This document shows positions 51,182-59,071 of a DNA stretch of 64,000 nt, piece after piece; position 1 is the first letter of the stretch, and each line of letters opens with the position of its first letter. The stretch is from Candidatus Woesearchaeota archaeon (GTDB taxonomy: Archaea > Nanobdellota > Nanobdellia > Woesearchaeales > ARS49). The stretch covers positions 1 through 64,000 of the forward strand of contig JAGVZE010000008.1 in the NCBI GenBank assembly GCA_018302815.1, given 5' to 3'. A model generated the notes under the pieces. It did not search any database and had not been told where the DNA came from. It worked only from the letters and a program-made list of their open reading frames with translations. Both the position numbers and the translations under genes were made by a program.

Positions 51182-52150
51182 TTACTGCTTCGACGCAAGA
51201 CTGACATAAGTCACCTGCGGCGCCTCCTTGATTTTCGGAACGATTCTACGAGGAACAGTAAGCTTAACCAAACGTCTCACTGCGCCTCCCAAACTTCCCT
51301 TCACTAAAAGATACTGATTCTTCACGACGCCATAGCGCATAAAGCCCCCTGCAGGGTTAATCTTAGAAACATCATCACCAATCAGAATAATCTGCTTGTT
51401 GTGCTCGAGGCGCTGCTGGAAACCCATCTGACCTTGATGCGGAGTTCTCCAACCACGGAAACCGTGCCAAGGACCCAAACTACCAGGACCACGCTTGGTC
51501 TTCTCGGACTTATGGGATCTTAGCGCGATACCGTGACGTTTGACAGGACCCTGAAGGCCCTTTCCTTTTGTCACAGAAACAGAATCAACAATCATTCCAT
51601 TCGAAAACACATCAGAAATCTTGACCTCTTTACCAAGCAAAGTTTGCGCGAACGCGAATCGGTCCTTCGGGTTCGCTCCGCCGACACCAAGCTCAAACAC
51701 TTCAGGCGTTTTCTTGCCAATGCCTGTTGAACTTGGCTGGGTATAGACGAGAATTCGAACATCGCTGATATCTTTTGGATCAAAGGGCTTTTGCGCCTTC
51801 TTAGGAACCGGCAAACGTCTTGAGACTTCCTTATCAAGCTTGTCCGTGAAAATCTGGCCAACACAATGAGAACCATACGCATCATGTCGATATGCCATAA
51901 CGCCCGCGACTTTAATCGGAGGACATTCGAGAACAGTCACCGGAACAGAAATTTCATCACCTTTAGTCATACTGTTCGGCGCGTTGTCCTTAATGAAAAT
52001 GTGAGTCATGCCGACCTTATAGCCGGCGAATCCGAGAACTTTCTGGTCCTTGACAGCAGGCCAAGTCCTTATACGTGCAACTATATCCGAAGCGCGGCTG
52101 CGCGGCCAATACTGCATACTGCCCTGACGGGGCGATCTCATTCTTGGCAT
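51182..52150 (-). CDS. rpl3: Ribosomal protein uL3
   Basis: First gene of the ribosomal protein operon. The 322-residue protein has the archaeal PRMRSPRQGSMQYWPRSRAS start, GFAGYKVGMTHIFIKDN and GSLGPWHGFRGWRTPHQGQM. It is preceded by a long structured leader, unlike most genes here. Confidence 0.97.
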   Translation of the reverse strand: MPRMRSPRQGSMQYWPRSRASDIVARIRTWPAVKDQKVLGFAGYKVGMTHIFIKDNAPNSMTKGDEISVPVTVLECPPIKVAGVMAYRHDAYGSHCVGQIFTDKLDKEVSRRLPVPKKAQKPFDPKDISDVRILVYTQPSSTGIGKKTPEVFELGVGGANPKDRFAFAQTLLGKEVKISDVFSNGMIVDSVSVTKGKGLQGPVKRHGIALRSHKSEKTKRGPGSLGPWHGFRGWRTPHQGQMGFQQRLEHNKQIILIGDDVSKINPAGGFMRYGVVKNQYLLVKGSLGGAVRRLVKLTVPRRIVPKIKEAPQVTYVSLASKQ

Positions 52151-52321
52151 AGAGCACTCTCTGTTAGTCTACTCTTCAACACGATACACTTTTATCGTAT
52201 CCAACCCGACAAAGCCTTTTGCGAAAACCCAGAAAAGAACACGTGCATTTGCACCGACTGTACTGGGTTTTCTTCTCAGGCTCGTCAGTAATGCACTCGA
52301 GTAAAGAGGTGGTTTATAAAT
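52151..52321 (-). promoter_or_regulatory. Promoter and structured leader of the ribosomal protein operon
   Basis: A minus-strand TATA box (ATTTATAAA, 52313-52321) predicts transcription from about 52290, so the leader before uL3 is about 140 bases. It contains a perfect 10-bp inverted repeat (GAAAACCCAG at 52223-52232, CTGGGTTTTC at 52263-52272) enclosing a small GTGC/GCAC hairpin (52243-52254), then a 6-bp stem (52181-52186 with 52193-52198) near the start codon. This looks like an RNA control element; binding partner unknown. Confidence 0.55.
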
Positions 52322-52373
52322 GTTCCTGTTTTCAAGGAGGTATGTAAATAAAAATCGATAATTGTGAAGAGCA

Positions 52374-52907
52374 TCAACTGATTTTTTGAAGCAGCTGATT
52401 CAGCTCAACAATTCTTTTCTCTCTACGCGCAATCATACGCAAGAACAAGTCTCTTTGTCGTTGAGAGTCTTGCAAATCCTTTTGTGATTCGTTAGCGTAT
52501 CCTTGGTAAAATATCTCCTCGCATTTATCTGCGATGTAGCTAATGAATAAAGTGAGCATAGACTCCACTTGTTCATCAGAAATACCTCTGTTTCGTAGAA
52601 TACTAGTAAACTCAGACTCGACCGCGGATTGCGCCCCTGTGTCTTCTGCAATTTTTTGCTTAAAAAGTCGCTCGAGCTGCGTACGACCACCGAGCAGAGG
52701 CTCTAGAATACGCGCGTTTGTTTCTGCATCTAGCAGACCTATGGTGGCTCTTTGTTCAAGATGTCTAATGCCCTCGATTGTTTGATCCAATAGTATCAAA
52801 CTTTTCCGTTCATTTCCGAGAATCATCGATTCAGCCGCAAGCCTATTTTGCACTTTTTGCCGAACTCTTCTTTTTTGAAGAAACTTACCCACCCATTTAA
52901 ACGCCAT
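52374..52907 (-). CDS. Hypothetical coiled-coil protein
   Basis: A 177-residue soluble, almost wholly helical protein that I do not recognise. The basic N-terminus (FKWVGKFLQKRRVRQKVQNR) is followed by heptad-rich helices up to the end. It resembles a structural or DNA/ribosome-associated helical bundle, without catalytic motifs. The ATG at 52907 follows a minus-strand TATA (TTTATATTC, about 52926-52934). It is transcribed before, but apart from, the ribosomal protein operon. Confidence 0.6.
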   Translation of the reverse strand: MAFKWVGKFLQKRRVRQKVQNRLAAESMILGNERKSLILLDQTIEGIRHLEQRATIGLLDAETNARILEPLLGGRTQLERLFKQKIAEDTGAQSAVESEFTSILRNRGISDEQVESMLTLFISYIADKCEEIFYQGYANESQKDLQDSQRQRDLFLRMIARREKRIVELNQLLQKIS

Positions 52908-53010
52908 GTTCAGATATATATCCGTTGAATATAAATATCTTTTTGAAGGGATATTCGATAATGACTGTGTGCGCGAAATTATTTAATATGAGCGTATTAG
53001 TCGCTTATTT

Positions 53011-53535
53011 GTGGCTTACATCTTTCAGATCAGCATAAAACCCAAGACAGAAGGAGAACGAGGACTTCCTAAATTACGGGTAGAGAAAGTAGTTGTGACT
53101 TTTGCCGGGCTCGAAGGGGATTATAACACTTTTCGTACGATGAAAAAGGGAGCTACACCTGATATGGCGCTGTTAATAATGCCTGTATCCACGCTCGATG
53201 AACTAAACAAAGAAGGATGGCCTGTCAAGCCAGGGGATATAGGAGAGAACCTGACTCTCTACGGCGCATCGTATCCTGAATTGCGATCAGGCAAAAAATA
53301 CAAAGCAGGAGATGTAATATTTGAGATCACAACTTCTGCAACGCCGTGCAAAAATCTCGCGCTGCTTTCCTATGTCGGGGAAGAAAAAATCACAGAATTC
53401 ATGCGCACTCTTGTCAACCGACGAGGATGGTATGCCAAAATTTTGCAGGAAGGAACGCTCGAACAAGGAATGACGCTTGAAGAACTCACAGAACGAAAAG
53501 ATGAATGGCCGATTCTACACTCGCCTTTTCTTTGA
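53011..53535 (+). CDS. MOSC domain protein
   Basis: A 174-residue protein with the MOSC (molybdenum cofactor sulfurase C-terminal) pattern: an EGDYNTF loop (usual GDAH/GDxH variant), KPGDIGENLTLYG, and ITTSATPCKNLALL with the cysteine that binds sulfur or metal. Stand-alone MOSC proteins are linked to metal-sulfur chemistry or cofactor-dependent reductases; the substrate is unknown. The start is a GTG at 53011, about 25 bp after a TATA-like TTATTTAATATG. Confidence 0.85.
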   Translation: MAYIFQISIKPKTEGERGLPKLRVEKVVVTFAGLEGDYNTFRTMKKGATPDMALLIMPVSTLDELNKEGWPVKPGDIGENLTLYGASYPELRSGKKYKAGDVIFEITTSATPCKNLALLSYVGEEKITEFMRTLVNRRGWYAKILQEGTLEQGMTLEELTERKDEWPILHSPFL

Positions 53536-53586
53536 TGTTCTTCATTACATCAATCTTTAAATAACTCTTAAACACACATCGTTTTC

Positions 53587-54228
53587 GTGACAGACATAAC
53601 AAATCTTGTTGAAACTGAGGGACGCATACTTGCGGAGCTTCAAGGAAGCCTGAGCGCTTATGCAAGCATGGTAGGATGGAGCGCGAACTGCGATTACGCA
53701 TCAACTCCAATCACTACAGGCAAGCGATTGTACGACTCAATGCGTGATGCAGGCGTGCGAACAATAGCAGAGTTCAAACAGCTGCATCCTGGACCGGTCA
53801 AGGAAATAATGCGCCTTAACATAGAAGATGGAGAGAAATTCGCAATTCACCTTCGGGAAACAGAAGAGCGCACTCTTGTGATTTCACCAGCAACATTCTT
53901 CATGAAGGGATGGACTCAAGACCACTATATGTCTTTTTGGGAGAGAGTAATAGAACAATTCGCGACACGAGTTCGCCTCAACAAAGAATGGCATTATTCC
54001 AACGGGTGCGCAGAGGAATGCAGAATGGCATTCGCAACAGGCAAACAAGTCTTCGAAGGCGCATGCATCATAACGCCCAACGAAGCAGTCGCAAAACTCA
54101 AAGATACTATTCGCGAAATAAGCACAATAACATCAGATATAACCTCTCTTTACAATACGTATCGAAGATTGGAACTCCTCGCATTCACCCGGCAAAAAGA
54201 GAGTGATCAAAAACGCATCATGCTTTAG
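53587..54228 (+). CDS. Putative nucleoside deoxyribosyltransferase-like protein
   Basis: A 213-residue protein starting with GTG. The middle (VISPATFFMKGW, then LNKEWHYSNGCAEECRMAFA) resembles the nucleoside 2-deoxyribosyltransferase/DUF4406 fold, where a W/S/G-rich loop is followed by E in a helix, here GCAEE. The N-terminal and C-terminal thirds are helical. Function is tentative. Its last codons overlap the primase-tail remnant read on the other strand. Confidence 0.45.
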   Translation: MTDITNLVETEGRILAELQGSLSAYASMVGWSANCDYASTPITTGKRLYDSMRDAGVRTIAEFKQLHPGPVKEIMRLNIEDGEKFAIHLRETEERTLVISPATFFMKGWTQDHYMSFWERVIEQFATRVRLNKEWHYSNGCAEECRMAFATGKQVFEGACIITPNEAVAKLKDTIREISTITSDITSLYNTYRRLELLAFTRQKESDQKRIML

Positions 54229-54329
54229 CAGGACTGTCCTGATTATTTGGCGATTTGGATGGCGCGCCCTCTTCTTTCTTTTTTCGCTTGCCCTTATTCT
54301 GCTCTATCTCCTGATCCCTTGCGACATTA
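54218..54329 (-). pseudogene. Remnant of the primase gene 3' end
   Basis: On the minus strand 54272-54329 is identical over 58 bp to 55214-55271 in the primase gene and encodes NVARDQEIEQNKGKRKKKE. It then continues in frame with a different 17-residue tail and a TGA at 54218-54220, inside the last codons of the convergent gene. The similarity ends sharply at both sides. It is a displaced gene tail rather than a gene. Confidence 0.8.
54272..54329. repeat. 58-bp perfect direct repeat, left copy
   Basis: Identical to 55214-55271, 942 bp apart. Bases just outside the repeat differ on both sides. The two copies bracket a pair of membrane protein genes. Confidence 0.9.
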
Positions 54330-54424
54330 TGTTCTTTGCGAGCAACGTGTTCTTGCGCGCATAATGCTTTTTTTAACCGGGAATGGGACAAACATTTAAA
54401 AATAATCAAATCACAGTGTATGTC

Positions 54425-54736
54425 ATGTTCATCACTTCGCTTTTCACTGCCACGATTTTGGTCGGCGTTATTTCGATAATTCTTGCAATGCGGGCAAAGG
54501 TTTATGCTATCAATGAGTTGAAAAAAGCATTCGGACTTTACTCGTATACCATTATTCTTCTGAGCATCGGATTTATGCTCCATTCGATTGGTGATGGATT
54601 TTCTATCTTCCTTGGAGATATGATGGGAGAACTCTTCGAAGCAGTCAGCCACATTATTATCTTGATAGCACTCATCATGTTCTATATCACTGCGCAACAA
54701 TTCATAAAAAGCACCAAGGAGTATTGGTATAAATGA
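54425..54736 (+). CDS. Small membrane protein, first of a pair
   Basis: A protein of 103 residues from the ATG at 54425, with three hydrophobic helices (FITSLFTATILVGVISIILA; YSYTIILLSIGFMLHSIG; AVSHIIILIALIMFYITA). A His in the second helix and one in the third recall metal- or heme-binding helices, but no family is recognised. A TATA box (CATTTAAAAATAA, about 54394-54406) supports this start over the longer frame. It overlaps the next gene by 4 bp. Confidence 0.6.
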   Translation: MFITSLFTATILVGVISIILAMRAKVYAINELKKAFGLYSYTIILLSIGFMLHSIGDGFSIFLGDMMGELFEAVSHIIILIALIMFYITAQQFIKSTKEYWYK

Positions 54737-55113
54737 TCGAAATCTCGACTATCAATATTATCTCGCAGGCGACATCAATATTTGCGATGATTATAGGAAT
54801 CATGGGACTTGGCCAGATTATCATCCTGGTGGCCGCCACAAGCCATTTGGAGAGCGGGTCCTCACTAAAACGGATTGGTATTTCTTTACTGGTCGTTTTG
54901 TCCATGACACTGGTAAGTGTTGTTTCAATGACTGTCCATCACATTTTAACAGATATGACTTGGGAAGGTGTACGCGAAAATACAGAAGCAATATGGTATC
55001 TTGGACTGTTCATAGGACTTATATCGTCGTGGTATGGATCACATGTCGCCATAACATTAGGACAGTCCATGCAAAATGTCAACGTGCTACTCAATAAGAA
55101 GTTTAAAAAGTAA
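54733..55113 (+). CDS. Small membrane protein, second of a pair
   Basis: A 126-residue protein with four hydrophobic helices, the third containing a TVHHIL His pair (about 67-70). It resembles its partner in size and helix layout. The two genes overlap by 4 bp, so they form an operon and probably a complex. Together they fill the cassette between the two 58-bp repeats. Function unknown; heme or metal binding through the histidines is only a possibility. Confidence 0.6.
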   Translation: MIEISTINIISQATSIFAMIIGIMGLGQIIILVAATSHLESGSSLKRIGISLLVVLSMTLVSVVSMTVHHILTDMTWEGVRENTEAIWYLGLFIGLISSWYGSHVAITLGQSMQNVNVLLNKKFKK

Positions 55114-55132
55114 TGTTTGATGCAAATAAACT

Positions 55133-56599
55133 CTATTGATTTTCGGATGTGCTATTTTGTTTCGGTTCCTGAACAGTGGGTGTTTTGGCAATTTTTACGA
55201 CGTCTATGGGCGGTTCTTTCTTTTTTCGCTTGCCCTTATTCTGCTCTATCTCCTGATCCCTTGCGACATTACGCTGCTTCATAAGAGCATAACTCGCAGG
55301 ATTCTTCACTCGCGAATCAAATTGAGGGCTTGAAGAAGGACCGTTTGGCCTACAAAAACCATCAGGCACGCACACGCCGATATCGACCATATACGCCTTG
55401 TTCTTACAGCTCGGCGGAAGTTTTGGCTTTTGAGTCTTCGCGTATCTTAATTGGCCATTGATGTAAACCTCTCTTAACGGCTCAGGATTCTTCTTGTTCC
55501 AGTCATTCACGTATCTTTCAATCTCCTCATATTTCCAACCGCAAGAACCCAAGAAATTTATTAGAATAAGAAGCGCGCGCTTCTTTCCATCAATCATTCC
55601 TTCACTTATTTTTTGGATGCAAGGCGGGAAAAACTGCGCTGGAATCGCGGTTAGAATCTCATCGAAAGCCCTGTTATTCTCCTGCTTTGGAACCTCTATT
55701 CGATTCTCATTAGCTGACTTGAAATCAAACGCGTGGACTATGAGTTTTTTCGCTTCATTCGGAACTATTCCCATCCTCTCCATAAATTTGAGCTTGGGAA
55801 TAACTTTGTCAGGATCAGCCATAGGCCGGTCAAATGAAAGAATCGAATCCGCAGGTATGACTATGCTCGCAAGACCTGATTTTTCATTGAGAGAATAAGG
55901 CATACGGTACAAATGCCTTGACGCAATGAGCACAGTATCTATCGTCAGAACAGCGAATCCGTCGAGTTTTCCATTCTTCACTAATTCAACTTGTTCCTTT
56001 CCAATATTTTTCGCTATCAGTGAAACATCACCCGCTTCTTTTTCAAGAATCTTTTGCGCAAGAGCATCCTTAATCATCGACGCCAAATAAGCCGCGATTT
56101 TTCTTGGACCTTCCGGAAAAAGATTTTTCACAGGAACACCATTCATAATTTCAGGAAAAGCCTCGAAAGGAATGCCAATATGGAAACCGTGATTGCCGGA
56201 GAATTTCACCGAGACACTCTTTATGCCGTGATATCTTAATGCCTGCACGAGCAAATCGCCCGCGATTTTCGAATATTCTAATTCGGGACAATCTATATCG
56301 AGGAGCAAATCCCAGCCGGATCGCAGCTCGTTCAATTCCTGTGGCTTCATACCAGTCACGACCTGAAGCGGATTTTTCCACAGTTCCTCGCTGCAATGAA
56401 AACTCGTGGCTCCTTGCTTTACAGCCTCAAGAACATCACGAGGGTATGCAAGAGAGTCAGGACGCTTGCCATAACCTGTTCCCCCATAACTTACCGCCAC
56501 TTCCTTGCTAGAACCTGCCTCAACCAACGCTTCCTGAATCTCCTGACGCTTATAATATCTCAAAACAAAACCAACATCAAGCTTCTTGTACTGCGCCAT
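55133..56599 (-). CDS. priS: DNA primase, PriS catalytic domain fused to a PriL-like domain
   Basis: The 488-residue protein makes RNA or DNA primers for replication. The first 300 residues are an archaeo-eukaryotic primase: DIDC with Asp101 and Asp103, and the SGNHGFH motif at 134-140. The C-terminal part (320-416) looks like the Fe-S domain of PriL: FPPCIQK (Cys327), Cys353, PPSCKN (Cys398) and Cys410. A single-chain primase of this kind is known from Nanoarchaeum-type archaea. The start is the ATG at 56599, set by a TATA box. A Lys-rich tail (about 440-488) includes the 58-bp repeat. Confidence 0.85.
   Translation of the reverse strand: MAQYKKLDVGFVLRYYKRQEIQEALVEAGSSKEVAVSYGGTGYGKRPDSLAYPRDVLEAVKQGATSFHCSEELWKNPLQVVTGMKPQELNELRSGWDLLLDIDCPELEYSKIAGDLLVQALRYHGIKSVSVKFSGNHGFHIGIPFEAFPEIMNGVPVKNLFPEGPRKIAAYLASMIKDALAQKILEKEAGDVSLIAKNIGKEQVELVKNGKLDGFAVLTIDTVLIASRHLYRMPYSLNEKSGLASIVIPADSILSFDRPMADPDKVIPKLKFMERMGIVPNEAKKLIVHAFDFKSANENRIEVPKQENNRAFDEILTAIPAQFFPPCIQKISEGMIDGKKRALLILINFLGSCGWKYEEIERYVNDWNKKNPEPLREVYINGQLRYAKTQKPKLPPSCKNKAYMVDIGVCVPDGFCRPNGPSSSPQFDSRVKNPASYALMKQRNVARDQEIEQNKGKRKKKEPPIDVVKIAKTPTVQEPKQNSTSENQ
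55214..55271. repeat. 58-bp perfect direct repeat, right copy inside priS
   Basis: Encodes residues 444-462 of the primase. Beyond it the gene goes on with 26 further codons that differ from those after the left copy, so the current C-terminus differs from the ancestral one. Confidence 0.9.
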
Positions 56600-56620
56600 A
56601 CCATGCGCGGAAAGCCGAGC

Positions 56621-56631
56621 ATTTATATAAC
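56621..56631. promoter_or_regulatory. Symmetric TATA box shared by priS and the Toprim gene
   Basis: The palindrome TTATATAA (56623-56630) is the only TATA-like sequence between the divergent genes. Its centre is about 26 bp from the ATG at 56652 and about 28 bp from the ATG at 56599 on the other strand, so it is well placed for leaderless transcription in both directions. Confidence 0.6.
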
Positions 56632-56651
56632 TTCTTTGACAATCAAGAAAT

Positions 56652-56999
56652 ATGGATGAAAAAGAAGATATCCTTGAACTTCTTGAGGAAATCAGGAATA
56701 AAAATCTCCTAGTTCTAGTCGAAGGGATAAAAGACAAACGCGCGCTTTCAAAACTTGGGATCGGACGGATAAAAACGCTCAATAAACCGCTCTTTGAAAT
56801 AGTCGAAGACATAGCTGCAACAGAAAAAGAAATCGCGCTACTTGTGGACTTAGATATCGAAGGGAAAAAACTTTACTCAAAACTAAGCACCGATTTACAA
56901 AAACACAAAGTGAAAATCAACAACAAACTACGCAATTTTCTCTTTAAGACGCCTATTCGGCATATCGAGGGACTCGCGAGCTATTTATCCGATGAATAG
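56652..56999 (+). CDS. Toprim domain protein
   Basis: The 115-residue protein is a stand-alone Toprim domain as in primase DnaG, topoisomerases and small RNase M5-like proteins. The catalytic Glu lies in LLVLVEGIKDKRAL and the Asp pair in IALLVDLDIEGKKL. Archaeal stand-alone copies may join in RNA or DNA metabolism, with no firm role. It is divergent from priS and shares its TATA box. Confidence 0.85.
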   Translation: MDEKEDILELLEEIRNKNLLVLVEGIKDKRALSKLGIGRIKTLNKPLFEIVEDIAATEKEIALLVDLDIEGKKLYSKLSTDLQKHKVKINNKLRNFLFKTPIRHIEGLASYLSDE

Positions 57000-57046
57000 A
57001 TTCAGAATCCATTAGTTTTATAATCAATTTCGTTTAATCCTGTATC

Positions 57047-57715
57047 ATGAAAAAAGAAATAATACTTACATTGCTCGCTCTTGCGCTATTAACTGCGTGC
57101 TCCTCGCCAGAACTAGAAGTTACTTCATCGCAAACAGAGAAAGAACAAACATCAACTTCTGAACCTGTTGAAATGACTGATGCAAAGACTGTCTTACAAC
57201 TCGCGGACGGAATGTACGTTCTTAACACGCAAAAATCAACACTTGGCTGGACTGCCTCGCGAATCGTAGGAATACCTCATGTCGGAACTGTTTCACTACG
57301 CGAAGGCGTTCTCATCGCAGAAAAAGATTCACTATGGGGAGATTTCACAATAGATTTGAATTCGATAAGCGAATCAAAAAACAATTCACGGTTTTTGACG
57401 CACGTGAAAAGCGCGGATTTCTTCGACGTCGAAACTTATCCGACCTCACAATTCACGATAAATTCAGCAGAAAAAACAGGAACTGACTCGTATTCGCTTA
57501 CTGGGGAGCTCACAATAAAAGATATAACTCGTGAAATAACATTCCCTGCCACGTTTCTATTTGAAGGCGATTCGCTGCTTGCGAACGCAAGCTTTGAAAT
57601 CAACAGGCTAGACTGGAATATCACCTACGATTCAGGCAGCATATTTGGGGAACTCGGAGATAAAGCAATAAAAGATGAAATAGGCTATGCCCTCTTGCTA
57701 GTATTCGAAGCTTAG
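57047..57715 (+). CDS. YceI-like lipoprotein
   Basis: A 222-residue exported protein. The N-terminal signal ends in the lipobox LTAC, so the mature protein would be lipid-anchored at Cys18, followed by a Ser/Thr/Glu linker. The main domain (about 55-222) is the YceI beta-barrel, VLNTQKSTLGWTASRIVGIP to the KDEIGYALLLVF end, which binds isoprenoid-like lipids. Such proteins are common in bacteria and rarer in archaea, so transfer is possible. Confidence 0.85.
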   Translation: MKKEIILTLLALALLTACSSPELEVTSSQTEKEQTSTSEPVEMTDAKTVLQLADGMYVLNTQKSTLGWTASRIVGIPHVGTVSLREGVLIAEKDSLWGDFTIDLNSISESKNNSRFLTHVKSADFFDVETYPTSQFTINSAEKTGTDSYSLTGELTIKDITREITFPATFLFEGDSLLANASFEINRLDWNITYDSGSIFGELGDKAIKDEIGYALLLVFEA

Positions 57716-57763
57716 TAACTCCTGTTCACAACTTTTATAAACAGCCATATAGTCAATACTAAT

Positions 57764-58621
57764 ATGTGGAATCAAATAAAAACCGTTTTACTGCTCGGAA
57801 CGCTCTCAGGAGTGCTACTTGGAATAGGCGCGCTCATAGGCGGCAAAACAGGGCTAACCGTGATGCTAGTTTTCGCAGTATTGATGAACTTCGGAATGTT
57901 CTTCTTTAGCCACAAACTCGTCCTTGCGATGTATCACGCGAAACCAGCCGATAAAAAAGTACATTCGCACCTTTTCACGATGGTGCAAGAGCTCGCAAGC
58001 AAGATGGACCTACCAATGCCTGCCATATACATAGTTCCAATCGCGACGCCAAACGCATTCGCCACAGGACCCACGCAGAAAAAAGCCATAGTTGCGTGTA
58101 CAGAAGGAATACTCGGCCTTTTATCACACGAAGAACTTAAAGGAGTTCTCGCACACGAACTTGGGCATATAAAAAATAGAGATATGCTCGTCACGACAAT
58201 CGCAGCGACAATAGCTACAGTCATAAGTTATGTTGCAGCAATGGCACGATTCTCCGCTCTATTCGGAAGCCGCGACAACGACAGCGGAAACCTGCTAGGA
58301 CTAATAGTTTTAGGAATACTCTCGCCAATAATCGCGCTAGTATTACAACTTGCAATATCGCGCTCACGCGAATATCTCGCGGATGAAACAGGAGCCCGCG
58401 TGCTAAAGAACGGAGTTCCACTCGCTACCGCGCTCACCAAACTTGAACATGGCGTGCGCGCACATCCATTAAGAGGAGGCAATCCCACAACGAGCAGCCT
58501 CTTTATAGTGAATCCGTTCACTACAGAAGGATTCGTCAGTTTGTTTTCAACTCATCCAAGCACGAAAAATAGGGTAGAGAAATTAACCAAGATGAAGTTC
58601 TCTAGCCAATCCATAAAATAA
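57764..58621 (+). CDS. htpX: HtpX-type membrane zinc protease (M48)
   Basis: The 285-residue protein has two N-terminal transmembrane helices, the catalytic AHELGHIKNRDM (HExxH), two further helices (about 145-165 and 180-200), and REYLADE with the third zinc ligand. HtpX degrades misfolded membrane proteins. A TATA-like CTTTTATAAACA lies about 27 bp upstream. The last codons and stop form one arm of a strong stem-loop. Confidence 0.95.
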   Translation: MWNQIKTVLLLGTLSGVLLGIGALIGGKTGLTVMLVFAVLMNFGMFFFSHKLVLAMYHAKPADKKVHSHLFTMVQELASKMDLPMPAIYIVPIATPNAFATGPTQKKAIVACTEGILGLLSHEELKGVLAHELGHIKNRDMLVTTIAATIATVISYVAAMARFSALFGSRDNDSGNLLGLIVLGILSPIIALVLQLAISRSREYLADETGARVLKNGVPLATALTKLEHGVRAHPLRGGNPTTSSLFIVNPFTTEGFVSLFSTHPSTKNRVEKLTKMKFSSQSIK

Positions 58622-58643
58622 CAGAATTTATATGGATTGGCTA
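58603..58643 (+). repeat. 13-bp stem-loop over the htpX stop codon
   Basis: TAGCCAATCCATA at 58603-58615 and its exact complement at 58631-58643 enclose a 15-base loop containing the stop codon. A transcript through here would form a stable hairpin. It could end or stabilise the htpX mRNA. Confidence 0.65.
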
Positions 58644-58647
58644 TCTA

Positions 58648-58710
58648 GCACGTCCAGCTTGATATACCTCAAAAATATCCCAAAATTATTTCCTTATCTG
58701 CTGGACGCGC
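58648..58710. repeat. 11-bp inverted repeat before the next gene
   Basis: GCACGTCCAGC at 58648-58658 pairs with GCTGGACGCGC at 58700-58710, one mismatch, with 41 bp between. The second arm lies 4 bp before the ATG at 58715. Confidence 0.5.
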
Positions 58711-58714
58711 TATA

Positions 58715-59071
58715 ATGAATCGCATACAAACATACAACACAGGATGCGTACCAGCTGATATGGACGAGCGCATCGATTCTTTTTTTGATAATATCGTTGA
58801 AAAAATCGATGATGCGAACGAAAAAATGCTCGCTCAAAAACCACAGCCACGCCTGCACCCGCATTTTGAACGAGAAAAAAGAAAAATGACGCCTTGGAAT
58901 TATAACGATCCATGCACAGATGATTTTGTCTATCTGCTGCGATACAAAGGCGGAAAAATAGCCGCGAGCGTAATCAAAGCGCGCGACGATTTCAACTATG
59001 TGACGTATTCGTTCTTTGACAACCTGGAAACGATACTCGCTGATATCGCTACTGACTCAAAGACTCCTTGA
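58715..59071 (+). CDS. Hypothetical protein
   Basis: A 118-residue soluble protein, acidic and helical at the N-terminus ([20 protein letters not shown]) with a compact C-terminal alpha/beta part ([20 protein letters not shown]). I do not recognise the family. The 3' end overlaps metK convergently by 23 bp. Two inverted repeats occur directly upstream. Confidence 0.55.
   Translation: MNRIQTYNTGCVPADMDERIDSFFDNIVEKIDDANEKMLAQKPQPRLHPHFEREKRKMTPWNYNDPCTDDFVYLLRYKGGKIAASVIKARDDFNYVTYSFFDNLETILADIATDSKTP

Noticed and set aside
54330-54700. Leftward open frame running into the primase-tail remnant
   Set aside because: Outside the repeated segment it is the antisense of a membrane protein gene and contains no primase-like residues.
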